A DNA stretch of 64,000 bases from Shewanella litoralis. GTDB lineage: Bacteria; Pseudomonadota; Gammaproteobacteria; Enterobacterales; Shewanellaceae. The notes beneath the pieces were generated by a model. It saw only the letters and a program-made list of their open reading frames with translations, did not search any database and was not told the DNA's origin. Location: assembly GCF_009828585.1 (NCBI RefSeq), contig NZ_WSRZ01000006.1:1-64000 (forward strand), given 5' to 3'. Both the position numbers and the translations under genes were made by a program. Shown here piece by piece: positions 28,430 to 36,621 of the stretch. How positions within the stretch are numbered: position 1 is the first letter of the stretch; each line of letters starts with the position of its first letter.

Positions 28430-29838
28430 GATTTAGTGTCTCGAATACCAAATTTATCCATACGCCGATACAAGGCCTGACGGCTTAAACCAAATGACTT
28501 AGCCACTCTGGCAATAACACCATTATGTTGAGTTAATGCCGCTTCTATTTGCTGTTTATCAGGCTCATTGATTAAGGGCGCATTATCTTGCAACTCAACG
28601 GGTGGAGTAGAAAAAGATGGGCTTAGATTATTATGGCTCGCACCCGCTTCAATTTGATCTGCAGGCAATGTGTTTAAACCAAAGTCATGAATGGTTAACT
28701 GTGCCGATGTGGCCAGTAATGACGCCCGTTTGCAGGCATTTTCAAGCTCGCGTACATTACCAGACCAGCAATGAGTAATTAACGCCTGTTGGGTTACTTT
28801 ATCTAGCGTAAACTGCTCGCCCATAAAATGACTAATAAGCGGTAAAATATCATCTTGGCGCTGTTTAAGCGGCGGCACACTGAGCTCAATCACGTTTAAA
28901 CGATAAAACAAATCTTCACGAAAGCGTCCATTGGCAATGTCATCGGCAAGGTCAGCGTTGGTCGCACTAATCACCCGCACGTTCACTTTACGGGTTTGAT
29001 GACTACCTAAACGTTCAAACTCACCAGTTTGCAATACCCGCAATAGTTTTACTTGGCCAGACAATGGCAAATTACCAATCTCGTCTAAAAATAATGTGCC
29101 CCCATCGGCGGCTTCAAATCGGCCCATGCGGGTTTTATTGGCGCCGGTAAATGCGCCAGCTTCAGCACCAAACAGCTCTGCTTCTAATAAGTCCATTGGT
29201 AACGCCCCAATGTTGACCTTAATAAAAGGCTTATCTTTAAGCGGCGAGTTAGCCTGTAAAATGTCGGCTATTTTGTCTTTGCCGGCGCCATTTGGACCAG
29301 TGATCATCACCGACACATCAGAGCGTGCCACTTGTAAGGCTAAATCGACACAACGCTGCATTGCCCCACTGGCAAACACAAGCCCACATAACTCAGCACC
29401 ATTAATGGCCGACATTCGGTCACTGTGGACCCGGGTTAGTTGATTGTTTTGTTGTGATAAACGGTATATCGACAACAAATTAGCGATGCTGGTTAATAAC
29501 TTGGCATCATCCCAGGGTTTACCCATGTAATCGGCCGCACCGGCTTTAACCAACTCCACTGCGGTTTCTAACTGAGTCCAGGCGGTCATTAAAATAATTG
29601 GTAAATTTGGCTGTAACTGACGCAAAGCATAAAACAGTTGCTTGCCTTCTTCACCCGAGGTGGTGTCGCGGCTAAAGTTCATGTCTTGAATGACCAGGCA
29701 GATCTCTTTATTGCTAACAATATCAATGGCATCATCGGGCGAATGACAATAAATGGCATCATAGCCATGCAACTCAATCATCAGTGCAAGTGCCTGGCAA
29801 ATAGCGTGGTTGTCATCAACAATTAAAATAGTATCCAT
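28426..29838 (-). CDS. Sigma-54-dependent response regulator (NtrC family)
   Basis: 470-aa enhancer-binding protein. The receiver domain has VDD and a phosphoacceptor Asp at about 52 (IQDMNF) with KPWDD later. The AAA+ domain has Walker A GPNGAGKD, the sigma-54 contact loop GAFTGA, Walker B GGTLFLDEIG and downstream arginines. The C-terminal Fis-type helix-turn-helix is VIARVAKSFGLSRQALYRRM. It is encoded after the exporter genes on the same strand and coupled to the kinase. A GG-N10-GC promoter with palindromic sites upstream of the first exporter gene is the probable target. Confidence 0.95.
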   Translation of the reverse strand: MDTILIVDDNHAICQALALMIELHGYDAIYCHSPDDAIDIVSNKEICLVIQDMNFSRDTTSGEEGKQLFYALRQLQPNLPIILMTAWTQLETAVELVKAGAADYMGKPWDDAKLLTSIANLLSIYRLSQQNNQLTRVHSDRMSAINGAELCGLVFASGAMQRCVDLALQVARSDVSVMITGPNGAGKDKIADILQANSPLKDKPFIKVNIGALPMDLLEAELFGAEAGAFTGANKTRMGRFEAADGGTLFLDEIGNLPLSGQVKLLRVLQTGEFERLGSHQTRKVNVRVISATNADLADDIANGRFREDLFYRLNVIELSVPPLKQRQDDILPLISHFMGEQFTLDKVTQQALITHCWSGNVRELENACKRASLLATSAQLTIHDFGLNTLPADQIEAGASHNNLSPSFSTPPVELQDNAPLINEPDKQQIEAALTQHNGVIARVAKSFGLSRQALYRRMDKFGIRDTKS

Positions 29839-29930
29839 TACGATGATATGGCTCTCATTGAGTAATTTGTAAATAACGGTAGCATTAAGCTACCGTAAAA
29901 CAACATAAAATTCGAATAACAATCGCGAAC

Positions 29931-31139
29931 TTACACACTGCGCGTTGCCATGGCAGGCGAAATATTCGCAGCTTTAGATGCAGGCACGATTACCGCCAAC
30001 GTTGTTACCACTAGTAAGCCAATCACTGAGACAAGCGGATAAATCACTGGCACCATAGGTAAACTATATAGCGACATTAATTGCTGACCCAAGACTAAGG
30101 CTAACATGCCACCAATCACGCCACCCACAATACATATCAAGTAGTTTTCCACCATAAAATATTGAATGATGTCTCTTTTTTTAGCGCCAAGGGCACGTCG
30201 AGTACCAATTTGTTTGGTGCGACGTTGAATATTAAACATCACCATACCCGTTAATCCTAGCGCGGTAATCAGTAACAGTAAGATCACCATAATACTTAAT
30301 ACTGTCGCCATTAAACGATGGTTACTGTAGGTGAGATTTTTTATCTCACTGAGTGTTTGAAAATGATCTAACACTCGGTTTGGATTTTCAGCATGCAGCG
30401 CTTTACGGATGGTTTCTTCTAATGCAGGAATATGCTCAGGCAATGCCCGCACCATATAAGATTTATTACTGCTGCTGCCACCAAAATCGATATTTTGGAT
30501 CACGCTGTATTCAAAGTTTTCATGGTCAATCCAAGCCCCTTGTAGCTTATCGACCACACCAATAATGGTGACGGCTTGTGCGCCCTGATACATGGTTTTA
30601 CCCAGCGGTGATTCTTCCCCCCAAAAAGCCTTAGCGAGGGGCTGCGATACTAACGCCATCATGCCGCTGTCATCTAGGTTGGTATTAATTTCATCGGCGG
30701 TAAAGTTTCGCCCGGCAATTAACTTAGCGCCCATCACATTGAGTAAGTGCTCATTACCTAAGTAAAAGGCAAAACCAGGGGTGCCTTTAGCCGTGTCAGC
30801 ATCAGGGCCATCAACATAGCGATCCATCCAACCGCTGTCGCTTAATGGCAACATATTGCTATAACTGGCATCAATCACATTGGGCAGCGAACGTAAAATT
30901 TGTTGGTCTACTTGGTTTTGTTTTATGTTGTCGATTGCAGGATCAAAGTTGTACATACTAAACGTGAGTATTTGTTCTTCTGCATAACCCGATTCACGCT
31001 GCATTAACGACAAGCGTTCGTTAATAATAAAACTCGCATTGGACACAATCGCCACAGATAAAATGATCTGCAACAGTAATAAAATCGGCGCGCTTTTACT
31101 GCGCATTAAACTGGATAAAATCGGTTTGATATGTAACAT
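29931..31139 (-). CDS. ABC transporter permease, MacB/FtsX type (second)
   Basis: 402-aa inner-membrane permease. Topology: one N-terminal helix (about 15-38), a large periplasmic MacB_PCD-like domain to about residue 270, then three helices of the FtsX domain (around 278-300, 330-355, 365-390) with the loop RRTKQIGTRRALGAKKRDI. It pairs with the permease encoded 22 bp upstream to form a heterodimer driven by the ATPase of the same operon. MacB-type systems export peptides, toxins or lipoproteins by mechanotransmission; the substrate here is unknown. Confidence 0.92.
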   Translation of the reverse strand: MLHIKPILSSLMRSKSAPILLLLQIILSVAIVSNASFIINERLSLMQRESGYAEEQILTFSMYNFDPAIDNIKQNQVDQQILRSLPNVIDASYSNMLPLSDSGWMDRYVDGPDADTAKGTPGFAFYLGNEHLLNVMGAKLIAGRNFTADEINTNLDDSGMMALVSQPLAKAFWGEESPLGKTMYQGAQAVTIIGVVDKLQGAWIDHENFEYSVIQNIDFGGSSSNKSYMVRALPEHIPALEETIRKALHAENPNRVLDHFQTLSEIKNLTYSNHRLMATVLSIMVILLLLITALGLTGMVMFNIQRRTKQIGTRRALGAKKRDIIQYFMVENYLICIVGGVIGGMLALVLGQQLMSLYSLPMVPVIYPLVSVIGLLVVTTLAVIVPASKAANISPAMATRSV

Positions 31140-31161
31140 GGTGATGTCCTTATTTAATCCG

Positions 31162-32475
31162 TTATTGAGTTTTTAAATACACACTAGGTTTAGTGCGGCA
31201 CACCACCCATGCAGGATAAACTCCTGCCAAAACCGCGGTAGAAATAGCAATTAACGGGGTAATAATCCACATACTTGCATCAAGGCCGGTGACACTTTGG
31301 TCCATTGAAAAATAACTGTGTAGCGCGGTTAACGAGCCCCAAGCCCATAACAACCCTACCACTCCACCAATAAAGCCAATCATGCCCACCTCAACCATGT
31401 ACTGACTAAATATCTGCCCACGGCTGGCACCAATAGCGCGTCGAACACCCACTTCTGGTGCGCGCTTTAAAAATTTAGTCAGTAACAGCCCAAGAATATT
31501 GACCAGGCACACGCTTAAAAACAGCAAGCTTAAACCGACCAGAATTTTGTTGTCTTCTGGCACCACATTACTGTCTTCAAGCCATTTATCGATATCGCTA
31601 ATTTGCACGGCTTCTGCAGGGGTTTTAGCGGTATCAGTAAAGCGACCAATAGCACGTTGCTGCTCAACATAACGGGTTAACCAACTGTGGTAGTTTTGCT
31701 TTTCATCTTCGCTGTTAAGCTCTGTCCAAAACTGAATCCACACTTTCTCTGATGCTAAGCGGTCGCTGTAAGTGAGCATGGGTTCGAACTTCCAACCACT
31801 AGTGTTACCCCACACATCAAATTCTTCCTGTCCTGTTAACGAGAACGGAATAAATATTTCTTCTGCGTCATTAAAGGCACCATTGAGCGGATCGTAATAT
31901 TTAGGTTGTGGATTCCAGTCTTCAATCACCCCCACAATCTGGTACGGTTTACGGTCTAAAAATACTGTTTTACCCACACTGTTTTTGCCTTCAAAAAAGC
32001 GTAGGTTTAACTTTTGGCTAATCACCACTTGATACGCGGGGCGCAAATCAACGCTGGCGTCCCAATAACTGCCATATAAAAATGGCACCGAAAAAATCCT
32101 GAAAAAGTCTCTGTCGGTCACCCGCACACTTTGTAAAACTGGCTCAATTTTTGGGTTGTCAGACTGCAACGCTAAACCGGTCCGATAAGTCGCCGCTTTT
32201 AGGTTTAATTCATCGTTATTACGCAAGTTCATTGCATCGGTGTAGGTGATGCTTGAAATAAACTCATCCCAGGTATCTAGGCCTTGGCTCCAAAGCTGCA
32301 CCGAATTAATCACTTCACTACGCTCACCAGCCGGGTTATAAGACATGGTTTTATACACATTTAACGTGGTAATGGTAATGCCGATCCCAATCGAAATAGC
32401 CAACACCATTAACATCGATAACATCGGTGTTTTACGTATACTTCGCCAGGCTAAATCGCAATAATAAAAAAACAT
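31162..32475 (-). CDS. ABC transporter permease, MacB/FtsX type (first)
   Basis: 437 aa from the ATG at 32475 (MFFYYCDLAWRSIRK), chosen because AAGGGGA lies just upstream; a longer frame to 32589 would overlap the ATPase gene. Same architecture as the next gene: N-terminal helix, periplasmic domain of about 260 residues, three C-terminal helices with the cytoplasmic loop KRAPEVGVRRAIGASRGQIF. The two permeases are only distantly alike, consistent with a heterodimer. It lies 10 bp after the ATPase gene. Confidence 0.92.
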   Translation of the reverse strand: MFFYYCDLAWRSIRKTPMLSMLMVLAISIGIGITITTLNVYKTMSYNPAGERSEVINSVQLWSQGLDTWDEFISSITYTDAMNLRNNDELNLKAATYRTGLALQSDNPKIEPVLQSVRVTDRDFFRIFSVPFLYGSYWDASVDLRPAYQVVISQKLNLRFFEGKNSVGKTVFLDRKPYQIVGVIEDWNPQPKYYDPLNGAFNDAEEIFIPFSLTGQEEFDVWGNTSGWKFEPMLTYSDRLASEKVWIQFWTELNSEDEKQNYHSWLTRYVEQQRAIGRFTDTAKTPAEAVQISDIDKWLEDSNVVPEDNKILVGLSLLFLSVCLVNILGLLLTKFLKRAPEVGVRRAIGASRGQIFSQYMVEVGMIGFIGGVVGLLWAWGSLTALHSYFSMDQSVTGLDASMWIITPLIAISTAVLAGVYPAWVVCRTKPSVYLKTQ

Positions 32476-32485
32476 AGTGTTCCCC

Positions 32486-33184
32486 TTAGCGAGTGCCGGT
32501 AGCCGCTGATTGGTACATCGAAAAATCACACACTTGGCCATCGACAATTTGAATATTGCGCTGAGCACGGCGTGCCAATTCCGAGTCATGTGTCACCATA
32601 ATAATGGTGGTGCCTTGTTGATTAATATTCTCTAAAAGCTCCATCACCTGGCGCGCCATTAAACTGTCTAAATTTCCTGTGGGTTCATCGGCGAGTAAAA
32701 AGCGTGGTTCGCCTGCTAACGCTCGCGCAATGGCCACCCGCTGCTGTTGTCCGCCAGACAATTGTGTCGGTAAATGCTTCATCCGCGCACCTAAGCCGAC
32801 TTGCTCTAACGCGGACTCAACTCGGCGCTTACGCTCGCTGGCATTCATACCGCGATAACGCAAAGGCACCTCAACGTTTTCGGCTAAATTAAGATCGGGA
32901 ATTAAATTAAAACCCTGAAAGATAAAACCAATTTTTTCATTACGCACTTTAGCGCTGTGGTTATCACTTAAATTAGACACATTCACGCCATCAAGGCTGT
33001 ATTCGCCCGAACTAAAGCCTTCGAGCAAACCTGCAATATTCAAAAAGGTGGTTTTACCTGAACCAGAAGGCCCTGTTACCGCAACAAACTCGCCCTCATT
33101 CACTTCAAGGTTAAAATCGCGTAGCGCGTGGGTTTCAACGAGGTCGGTTTTAAACACCTTGCTGATATTTTTCATCGATAACAT
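32486..33184 (-). CDS. ABC transporter ATP-binding protein (MacB/LolD type)
   Basis: 232-aa ATPase with Walker A GPSGSGKT (38-45), Q-loop FIFQGFN, signature LSGGQQQR (142-149), Walker B FLLADEP (162-168) and H-loop VTHDSE. The subclass is the MacB/LolD/FtsE-like group that energises FtsX-type permeases. A direct neighbour of both permeases and downstream of the adaptor gene in one operon. Confidence 0.95.
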   Translation of the reverse strand: MLSMKNISKVFKTDLVETHALRDFNLEVNEGEFVAVTGPSGSGKTTFLNIAGLLEGFSSGEYSLDGVNVSNLSDNHSAKVRNEKIGFIFQGFNLIPDLNLAENVEVPLRYRGMNASERKRRVESALEQVGLGARMKHLPTQLSGGQQQRVAIARALAGEPRFLLADEPTGNLDSLMARQVMELLENINQQGTTIIMVTHDSELARRAQRNIQIVDGQVCDFSMYQSAATGTR

Positions 33185-33315
33185 ATTGGCTTCCTTGGTT
33201 TATTAGGTTGTTGCATTCCAGTGCTTCTACTGCGAATGTCTTACTCGTCTGAATACTAATGCTCAATTGAGTCATGTAAGAACAGCGCTAAGGCGATGTT
33301 ATTACTCTAAATGGG

Positions 33316-33537
33316 CTAAAACTGCAGATTAACTTTAAGCATGTCGTTAATATTAATGTGCAAGCTAAACGCTGAATTGATGTCTATTAATCGCGTGCTG
33401 GCATGGCTGCTAATATCAATTAATTGCAAACTAACCGATAACCAATCTGTATGATTATCAATACGATAACTCACAGCCATTGCAAGAATAAATAACGCCG
33501 CTAGCGCGATAAGCTGTCTACGTTGAATAAAAGTCAT
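33316..33537 (-). CDS. Small single-pass membrane protein within exporter operon
   Basis: 73 aa, not recognised. One hydrophobic helix near residues 9-23 (LIALAALFILAMAVS) is followed by a polar C-terminal part rich in Ile, Asn and Ser, probably periplasmic. AAGGA lies 7 bases before the ATG. It lies between the adaptor and ATPase genes on the same strand, a gap of about 400 bp that would otherwise be empty. It may be a small accessory subunit; alternatively it is a spurious frame. Confidence 0.5.
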   Translation of the reverse strand: MTFIQRRQLIALAALFILAMAVSYRIDNHTDWLSVSLQLIDISSHASTRLIDINSAFSLHININDMLKVNLQF

Positions 33538-33590
33538 GGAATGTCCTTACTCAGTTAAGTGTCTGTTAATTTACTTGTTTATCGACTTAG

Positions 33591-34850
33591 CTATCTGATT
33601 TGAATCGTGGGATCATTTTTAAAGGTTTCGGTGCCAGATATCACCCATACATCACCTTCTTCACCACCTTCAAGCACTTCAACCTGGCTCATACTGCGAG
33701 CGCCCAATTTAACGGCTTTCTTTTGGGCGATAGCCTCGTTAACTTGGTAAGCCACTTCGCCGCCCATATTGAGAAAATCACCGCGTTTGACGATTAATAC
33801 ATTAGGTTTGTTTTCCAGTAAGACTCGGGCAGACAGGCGCTGGTTTTGACGTAAAGACAAGCTGTCACTGTTAGCAAAACGCACTCTTGCAGTCACTTCG
33901 CGGTTTCTCACTTCGGGTGAAATAGACGACAACTGCCCAACCACATTCAGGTTGCCAAAACTCAACTCGACATCCATGCCTAATCCCAGTTCATCGGCAT
34001 AAGACTCGGGTACAGCAAGCTCTGCTTCAAAGGCGGTTAAATCCACAACGGTTAACATCGGCTGACTCGCACCAATACGGGCTTTTTGTTCCACCAGCCA
34101 GTTGCCAATAATGCCGTTCACTGGCGCAACAATATTCAGCGCATTCGCTTGTCGTGTAAGTTCGCGTACCACTAAGGCCTGACGCTGAACTTCAAGGGTA
34201 CGGTTTTTAATTTCAAAACTGAGGGTATCGCGCATTAACTCAACTTCTTGCTGGGCATGTTTGTGCAACAGTTTGGCTTTATGTAAATCATCTTTGCTTT
34301 TTTCAAAATCAATTCTGCTGATCAAGCTTGATTCAATCAGTTGATCGCCACGACGGCTTTCACGTTCTGCCGCTTCTAAATCTACTTTCGCCATGTCTAA
34401 AATCTGGCTGACGCGCAGTTGCTCTCGGCGGGCATCTAACTTAGCCCGCTCAAGGCTGCCTTGCATACCTTCAAGTAATGATTGCTGTTGCTGCAACTCG
34501 CTTTGCAAACGTGGGCTTTCAACCTTCGCCACCACTTGCCCAAGTTCAACCTCATCACCAGGTTGGCTTAATAGCGTCACCACACCTTCTTCAGTGCTGT
34601 ATAAAATCGGCGCATTGGCGGCGACAATTTTACCTGTGGTGGCAATGTCTCTCACTAGGGTGCCACGAGTGAGCGTTGCCATGCGTAAATCGGCGCCATC
34701 AACTGAACGCTGGTTACTGTCGTGACTAAAACTTGCCCACACTAACGCGCTCATCAATATGGCGCCACAACCTATTATTAAAGGTAGGCGCAGCTTGCGC
34801 CCTAGCTTCGGCGCTACAAGGGTATCTTGGCTACTTGTGTCTTTAATCAT
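33591..34850 (-). CDS. Periplasmic adaptor protein (HlyD/MacA-like)
   Basis: 419-aa membrane-fusion protein. N-terminal anchor helix (about 22-40), lipoyl half (TGKIVAANAPILYSTEEGVV and LVEQKARIGASQPML), a long alpha-helical hairpin with coiled-coil character (about 100-220) and beta-barrel domains (VELSFGN, VRFANSDSLSLRQNQRLSARVLLE). It bridges the inner-membrane ABC permease to a TolC-like outer-membrane channel, which is not encoded here. First gene of the operon, under the predicted sigma-54 promoter. Confidence 0.93.
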   Translation of the reverse strand: MIKDTSSQDTLVAPKLGRKLRLPLIIGCGAILMSALVWASFSHDSNQRSVDGADLRMATLTRGTLVRDIATTGKIVAANAPILYSTEEGVVTLLSQPGDEVELGQVVAKVESPRLQSELQQQQSLLEGMQGSLERAKLDARREQLRVSQILDMAKVDLEAAERESRRGDQLIESSLISRIDFEKSKDDLHKAKLLHKHAQQEVELMRDTLSFEIKNRTLEVQRQALVVRELTRQANALNIVAPVNGIIGNWLVEQKARIGASQPMLTVVDLTAFEAELAVPESYADELGLGMDVELSFGNLNVVGQLSSISPEVRNREVTARVRFANSDSLSLRQNQRLSARVLLENKPNVLIVKRGDFLNMGGEVAYQVNEAIAQKKAVKLGARSMSQVEVLEGGEEGDVWVISGTETFKNDPTIQIR

Positions 34851-34908
34851 CTCAAATCCTTAGGTAACACGTTGACAGCACGTACTACTTCACGTTTATA
34901 CCCAGGAT

Positions 34909-34927
34909 AAAGCACAAGCCATGCCAA
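34909..34927 (-). promoter_or_regulatory. Sigma-54 promoter (-24/-12) of exporter operon
   Basis: On the minus strand TTGGCATGGCTTGTGCTTT has GG and GC separated by exactly 10 bases and matches the TGGCAC-N5-TTGC consensus well. The predicted start site is near 34900, about 50 bp before the adaptor ATG. The operon encodes its own sigma-54 activator. Confidence 0.75.
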
Positions 34928-34990
34928 TAGTTATTTGTTGTTATTTTTCATAAAGATAATGATTTAAAGCGATAGCCGAACACGTTAAAA

Positions 34991-35050
34991 GTGTCCGCGG
35001 ACAGATTTAAAAACTGTCCGATAATGAGGAAAGTGTCCGAGCGGACACTT
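34991..35050 (-). promoter_or_regulatory. Palindromic activator-binding sites (TGTCCG/CGGACA)
   Basis: Two inverted repeats share the same half-site: TGTCCGCGGACA (34992-35003) and AAGTGTCCGAGCGGACACTT (35031-35050), with a single CTGTCCG (35014-35020) between. They lie roughly 65-125 bp upstream of the -24 element, the usual place for NtrC-family binding sites. Likely bound by the regulator encoded at 28426-29838. Confidence 0.7.
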
Positions 35051-35074
35051 GGTTTGCTTTGTACTTATGTACTT

Positions 35075-35520
35075 TTTGTATCTATGGCCTACGGCCACTA
35101 ACGCTTAAGATCGCAAGGTTCCACCCTGCACAGGCCAAATACGGCGTCTTTCCGGCAATGTTTTTGAGCCGGAATCCAGGTGTTTGTCCTTTATGGCCTG
35201 CGGCCACTAACGTCGTGGCGCTTCGCCCACACCAGCGACTGACTCGTTTTTGAACAAAACTTATTAACCCCTTCTCGTCGTCCCGGCAATGCTTTTAAGC
35301 CGGGATCCAGGTGTTTGTTTTGCTTTATACTTTTTGTTCTTTATGGCCTGCGGCCACTAATGTTTAAGACTGCAAGATTCCACCTTACAGCGGCCAAATA
35401 CGGCGTCTTTCCGGTAATGCTTTTGAGCCGGAATCCAGGTGTTTGTTTTGCTTTGTACTTTATGTGCTTTATGGCCTGCGGCCACTAACGTCGTGGCGCT
35501 TCGCCCACACCAGACCAAGA
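35075..35520. repeat. Direct-repeat block, about 260-280 bp period
   Basis: A block is present twice with small differences. The 46-bp stretch from TTTATGGCCTGCGGCCACTA to CACACCAG is identical at 35190-35235 and 35468-35513. The CCGGCAATG...GAGCCGGAATCCAGGTGTTTG hairpin element occurs at 35151-35186, 35281-35317 (as CCCGG...CCGGG) and 35410-35445. No plausible gene is present. Confidence 0.85.
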
Positions 35521-35633
35521 GGAAACCAACGGCTGTTCCCTCTTGGAGCTCCCAGCCGCCACATCAAAATTATCTGAAAAGCGATAATTTCGCGACGTGG
35601 ATCAATCCATCTTCTGACCGCGTTTGTAGCCTG

Positions 35634-35758
35634 CTTCGGCCTTATTCGAAAATGCTAACGCTTCAGATGGGGCGTCCCTTCCCCTCTAAAGCTAGCCAGA
35701 CATCCATGTCTGGGCTCACGTCATTTTCTTCAACGGCCTCAAGTTCAGAGTTGAATTT
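35634..35758 (-). repeat. Left arm of 125-bp inverted repeat
   Basis: Read on the minus strand it is nearly identical to 36881-37004, except for a hairpin region of about 25 bp. It contains TTGAGGCCGTTGAAGAAAAT and GAGGGGAAGGGACGCCCCAT. Together the arms flank 1.1 kb holding an orphan membrane-protein gene. Confidence 0.9.
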
Positions 35759-35764
35759 GAGCAT
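35663..35764 (-). CDS. 33-aa frame carried by the repeat arm
   Basis: An ATG at 35764 opens a 33-codon frame beginning MLKFNSELEAVEENDVS and ending ALEGKGRPI. The same first 15 codons (KFNSELEAVEENDVS) occur in the other arm, where a TAG follows. Either a short peptide or the fossil tail of a larger gene spread with the repeat. No ribosome site is obvious. Confidence 0.25.
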   Translation of the reverse strand: MLKFNSELEAVEENDVSPDMDVWLALEGKGRPI

Positions 35765-35884
35765 TTGAAAGCTAAGACCAACTCGTTTTTGGACAATGTT
35801 TAGTTAGATATCCAACTCTAATCGAGGAGTTTCGGATTAAAATACCTATGAGATAATGTCGATACCATTTACGCACTAGATGAC

Positions 35885-36040
35885 ATGTATTTGGTTCATT
35901 ATAACGATCTTTCAGTTTTACAAAAGTTTTTAACAATTGGAGATTTAGAGCATATATTCGGTTATCGATTGGGTGTTCTTCTATTGTATCAAACCACTAT
36001 TGATACAATAGAAGGAATACTGGTAAAAGCTCTTCAATAG
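35885..36040 (+). CDS. 51-aa open frame, possible gene remnant
   Basis: ATG at 35885 to TAG at 36038-36040 gives MYLVHYNDLSVLQKFLTIGD and a further 31 residues with alternating hydrophobic positions. The frame is open some codons upstream as well, which suggests the end of a longer, decayed gene. It contains the 15-bp inverted repeat at 35978. Not recognised. Confidence 0.3.
   Translation: MYLVHYNDLSVLQKFLTIGDLEHIFGYRLGVLLLYQTTIDTIEGILVKALQ
35978..36014. promoter_or_regulatory. Perfect 15-bp inverted repeat upstream of orphan gene
   Basis: CTTCTATTGTATCAA and TTGATACAATAGAAG are separated by 7 bp, ending 68 bp before the start of the gene at 36082. It could be an operator or the cruciform of a mobile fragment. 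Confidence 0.6.
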
Positions 36041-36081
36041 CATCATATTGTATAACTTACTATTACAGGGATTAATATTGA

Positions 36082-36621
36082 ATGAAGGAAAAATTACACG
36101 GCGCTGCACTCGCAATAGTAGCGGTTACCTGCTTAACATTGTTGGCTGTCTTGATTGGCGCCGTAAGCCCTACTTGGAGCGACAGAATGTCATGGGTATT
36201 CACCATACTGGGCGGCGGAGCGGCATTTCTAGGTTTGATTTTGGCGGTATTAGCGTATAGCCAATGGAAAATTCAGTTTAAAGCCGAACACTTAGATAAG
36301 GCGATGGAGTTAGCTGTAAACAGACTCAACCTCACCAAAAATTTACCGGGCATCTCTGTAGAAATGTTATACCCGAGTCACAAGGTTTACGACGCACTAC
36401 TTGCCGCAGATTCAATTATTGTGAAAGTAATTTATGAGTACGCTTCCCCCCATTTAATTAATGAGATTGAGCAGTACTTACTAAAAGAGCATACAGATGA
36501 TAAATTTACGGATGAGCAGCTGGTCATTGCAATATTTGAGGAAGCCTTTGAAAAGCAAAATGTAATGCTTAAAGAAATTTGTAATATTCGAGACTCCTTC
36601 TATATAGAACACAGGCTCTAG
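36082..36621 (+). CDS. Orphan two-helix membrane protein inside inverted-repeat island
   Basis: 179 aa, no family recognised. Two N-terminal membrane helices (about 8-28 and 38-59: GAALAIVAVTCLTLLAVLIG and WVFTILGGGAAFLGLILAVL) are followed by a mostly helical cytoplasmic domain (about 60-179) with charged segments and a late cysteine (EICNIRDSFYIEH). It is the only substantial gene between the 125-bp inverted repeats, so it looks like cargo. The start is an ATG with weak upstream purines (TTGAATGAAGGA overlaps it). Function unknown. Confidence 0.6.
   Translation: MKEKLHGAALAIVAVTCLTLLAVLIGAVSPTWSDRMSWVFTILGGGAAFLGLILAVLAYSQWKIQFKAEHLDKAMELAVNRLNLTKNLPGISVEMLYPSHKVYDALLAADSIIVKVIYEYASPHLINEIEQYLLKEHTDDKFTDEQLVIAIFEEAFEKQNVMLKEICNIRDSFYIEHRL

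Noticed and set aside
35281-35513. Repeats considered as a CRISPR array
   Set aside because: Spacing is irregular, the copies are imperfect and hairpin-bearing, there are no cas genes, and a copy is dispersed at 53703.
35439-35768. 109-aa plus-strand frame in the repeat island
   Set aside because: It runs through direct repeats and the inverted-repeat arm in the orientation opposite to the conserved 33-aa frame; composition looks non-coding.
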